This document shows positions 6,696-6,937 of a stretch of DNA of 6,937 nt, piece by piece. The notes beneath the pieces were generated by a model that was not told the DNA's origin, did no database searches, and saw only the letters and a list, made by a program, of their open reading frames with translations. Position 1 is the stretch's first letter. Each line of letters starts with the position of its first letter. The position numbers and the translations under genes were made by a program. The DNA is from JAIEPT01 sp038217425 (GTDB lineage: Bacteria > Planctomycetota > Planctomycetia > Gemmatales > Gemmataceae): the NCBI GenBank assembly GCA_038217425.1, contig JBBQPM010000278.1, forward strand, positions 1-6,937. The letters are read 5' to 3'.

Positions 6696-6769
6696 GCTTC
6701 CAGGCGGCCTCCTTTTGGGAGCTATTGCCGAAAGTCGTGGATAGTCGAAAGAGAAAGGCGGCGTACTTA

Positions 6770-6795
6770 GGGAGAAAATATCACTATTTTTTCCC
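6770..6795 (+). other. A/T-rich hairpin upstream of the transposase gene
   Basis: GGGAGAAAATA (6770-6780) pairs with TATTTTTTCCC (6785-6795) across the loop TCAC. In + strand RNA this gives ten Watson-Crick pairs plus one G-U pair; on the - strand the same position is an A-C mismatch. It starts about 60 bases before the transposase ATG. It could be part of the element's end, a guard against transcription entering the transposase gene, or a 5'-leader structure. The stem is clear; the role is not. Confidence 0.4.
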
Positions 6796-6828
6796 AGCTG
6801 GCCCACGAGGCCAAAGGAGTACGCCACC

Positions 6829-6937
6829 ATGGAGTTTTCTACGAACGAGATGCGAATCGTCCCGTTGCCCGCCGCCGGCGACGTCTTCACCGAGGTTATT
6901 CGTCAGGGCGCCAAGCAGATCCTCAGCCAGGCCATCG
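6829..6937 (+). CDS. Probable IS256-family (mutator-type) transposase, N-terminal 36 residues only
   Basis: The frame starts at ATG 6829 with AAAGGAG at 6813-6819, nine bases upstream, and runs open off the right edge. The visible residues begin MEFSTNEMRIVPLP and continue GDVFTEVIRQGAKQILSQAI. A helix of the type V-R-x-G-A-x-x-x-L-x-x-A-I near the N-terminus, preceding a conserved E-x-E segment, is what IS256-type DDE transposases show, and versions with a REIVPLP-like opening occur in high-GC bacteria. The catalytic DDE residues are far downstream and not visible, so the assignment rests on the N-terminus alone. The gene is divergent from the 848-residue gene, with 189 bases between the two starts. 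If the frame is interrupted beyond the window, it would be a pseudogene; that cannot be told here. Confidence 0.6.
   Translation, partial: MEFSTNEMRIVPLPAAGDVFTEVIRQGAKQILSQAI

Larger units (their letters stand above)
6757..6937 (+). mobile_element. Left end of a probable IS256-family insertion sequence, boundary unresolved
   Basis: The transposase-like gene at 6829 implies that an insertion-sequence end lies a short way upstream. The base composition changes near 6757-6795, where GGCGGCGTACTTAGGG is followed by an A/T-rich block. The GTAC-containing segment is a plausible part of a terminal inverted repeat, but the partner repeat is outside the window, so the left boundary given is only an estimate and could be anywhere in about 6640-6795. 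No target duplication can be identified from one end. Confidence 0.4.

Noticed and set aside
6823..6832. A perfect eukaryotic Kozak match GCCACCATGG at the transposase start, suggesting vector or eukaryotic DNA.
   Set aside because: A proper AAAGGAG ribosome site lies nine bases upstream and the protein is bacterial transposase-like, so the match is taken as chance.
6639..6890. An 83-codon - strand frame from 6890 as a full gene upstream of the large one.
   Set aside because: Its first third is antisense to the transposase start and ribosome site, and it has no ribosome site at 6890. Only its last 18 codons, behind AAAAGGAGG, are kept as a possible leader.

Overview
The window is GC-rich bacterial DNA. 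It holds a co-directional five-gene cluster of small soluble enzymes on the + strand (1-3620), a 472-base stretch with no convincing gene (3621-4092), one large unrecognised membrane protein on the - strand (4093-6639), and the start of what looks like an IS256-type transposase on the + strand that runs off the right edge (6829 onward). The organism is most likely a high-GC soil or freshwater bacterium. The large orphan protein with leucine-rich-repeat-like strands and a long Pro/Gly/Ala linker, beside an IS256-type element, reminds me of Planctomycetes of the Gemmata type. That is an impression from style, not proof.

The left cluster encodes, in order: an NTF2/SnoaL-fold DUF1348 protein (its first few residues lie outside the window); an alpha/beta hydrolase with an Asp nucleophile and a signal peptide; a pyridoxamine-5'-phosphate-oxidase-family flavoprotein with a C-terminal coiled coil; an isochorismatase-family cysteine hydrolase; and a short-chain dehydrogenase/reductase. 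The gaps are 45, 74, 14 and 35 bases, and each fully visible gene has a clear Shine-Dalgarno sequence, so this reads as one transcription unit whose promoter is upstream of the window. The enzyme mix (hydrolase, flavin protein, amidase-like hydrolase, NAD(P)-dependent oxidoreductase) fits modification or detoxification of small organic molecules. No substrate can be read from the sequence.

The large - strand gene converges on the cluster. Its protein has an LRR-like N-terminal half, four hydrophobic segments in the middle, a low-complexity linker with repeated Pro-Val-Glu motifs, and a Trp-rich C-terminal domain that I do not recognise. Its start has no Shine-Dalgarno sequence of its own. Instead a GC hairpin sits directly in front of the ATG, and a short possible leader ORF with a strong ribosome site ends in a TAATG overlap with it. 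The insertion element begins within the 189 bases separating this start from the divergent transposase gene, so the element may have replaced the gene's original 5' end or promoter. These points around 6640-6800 are the most worthwhile to check.
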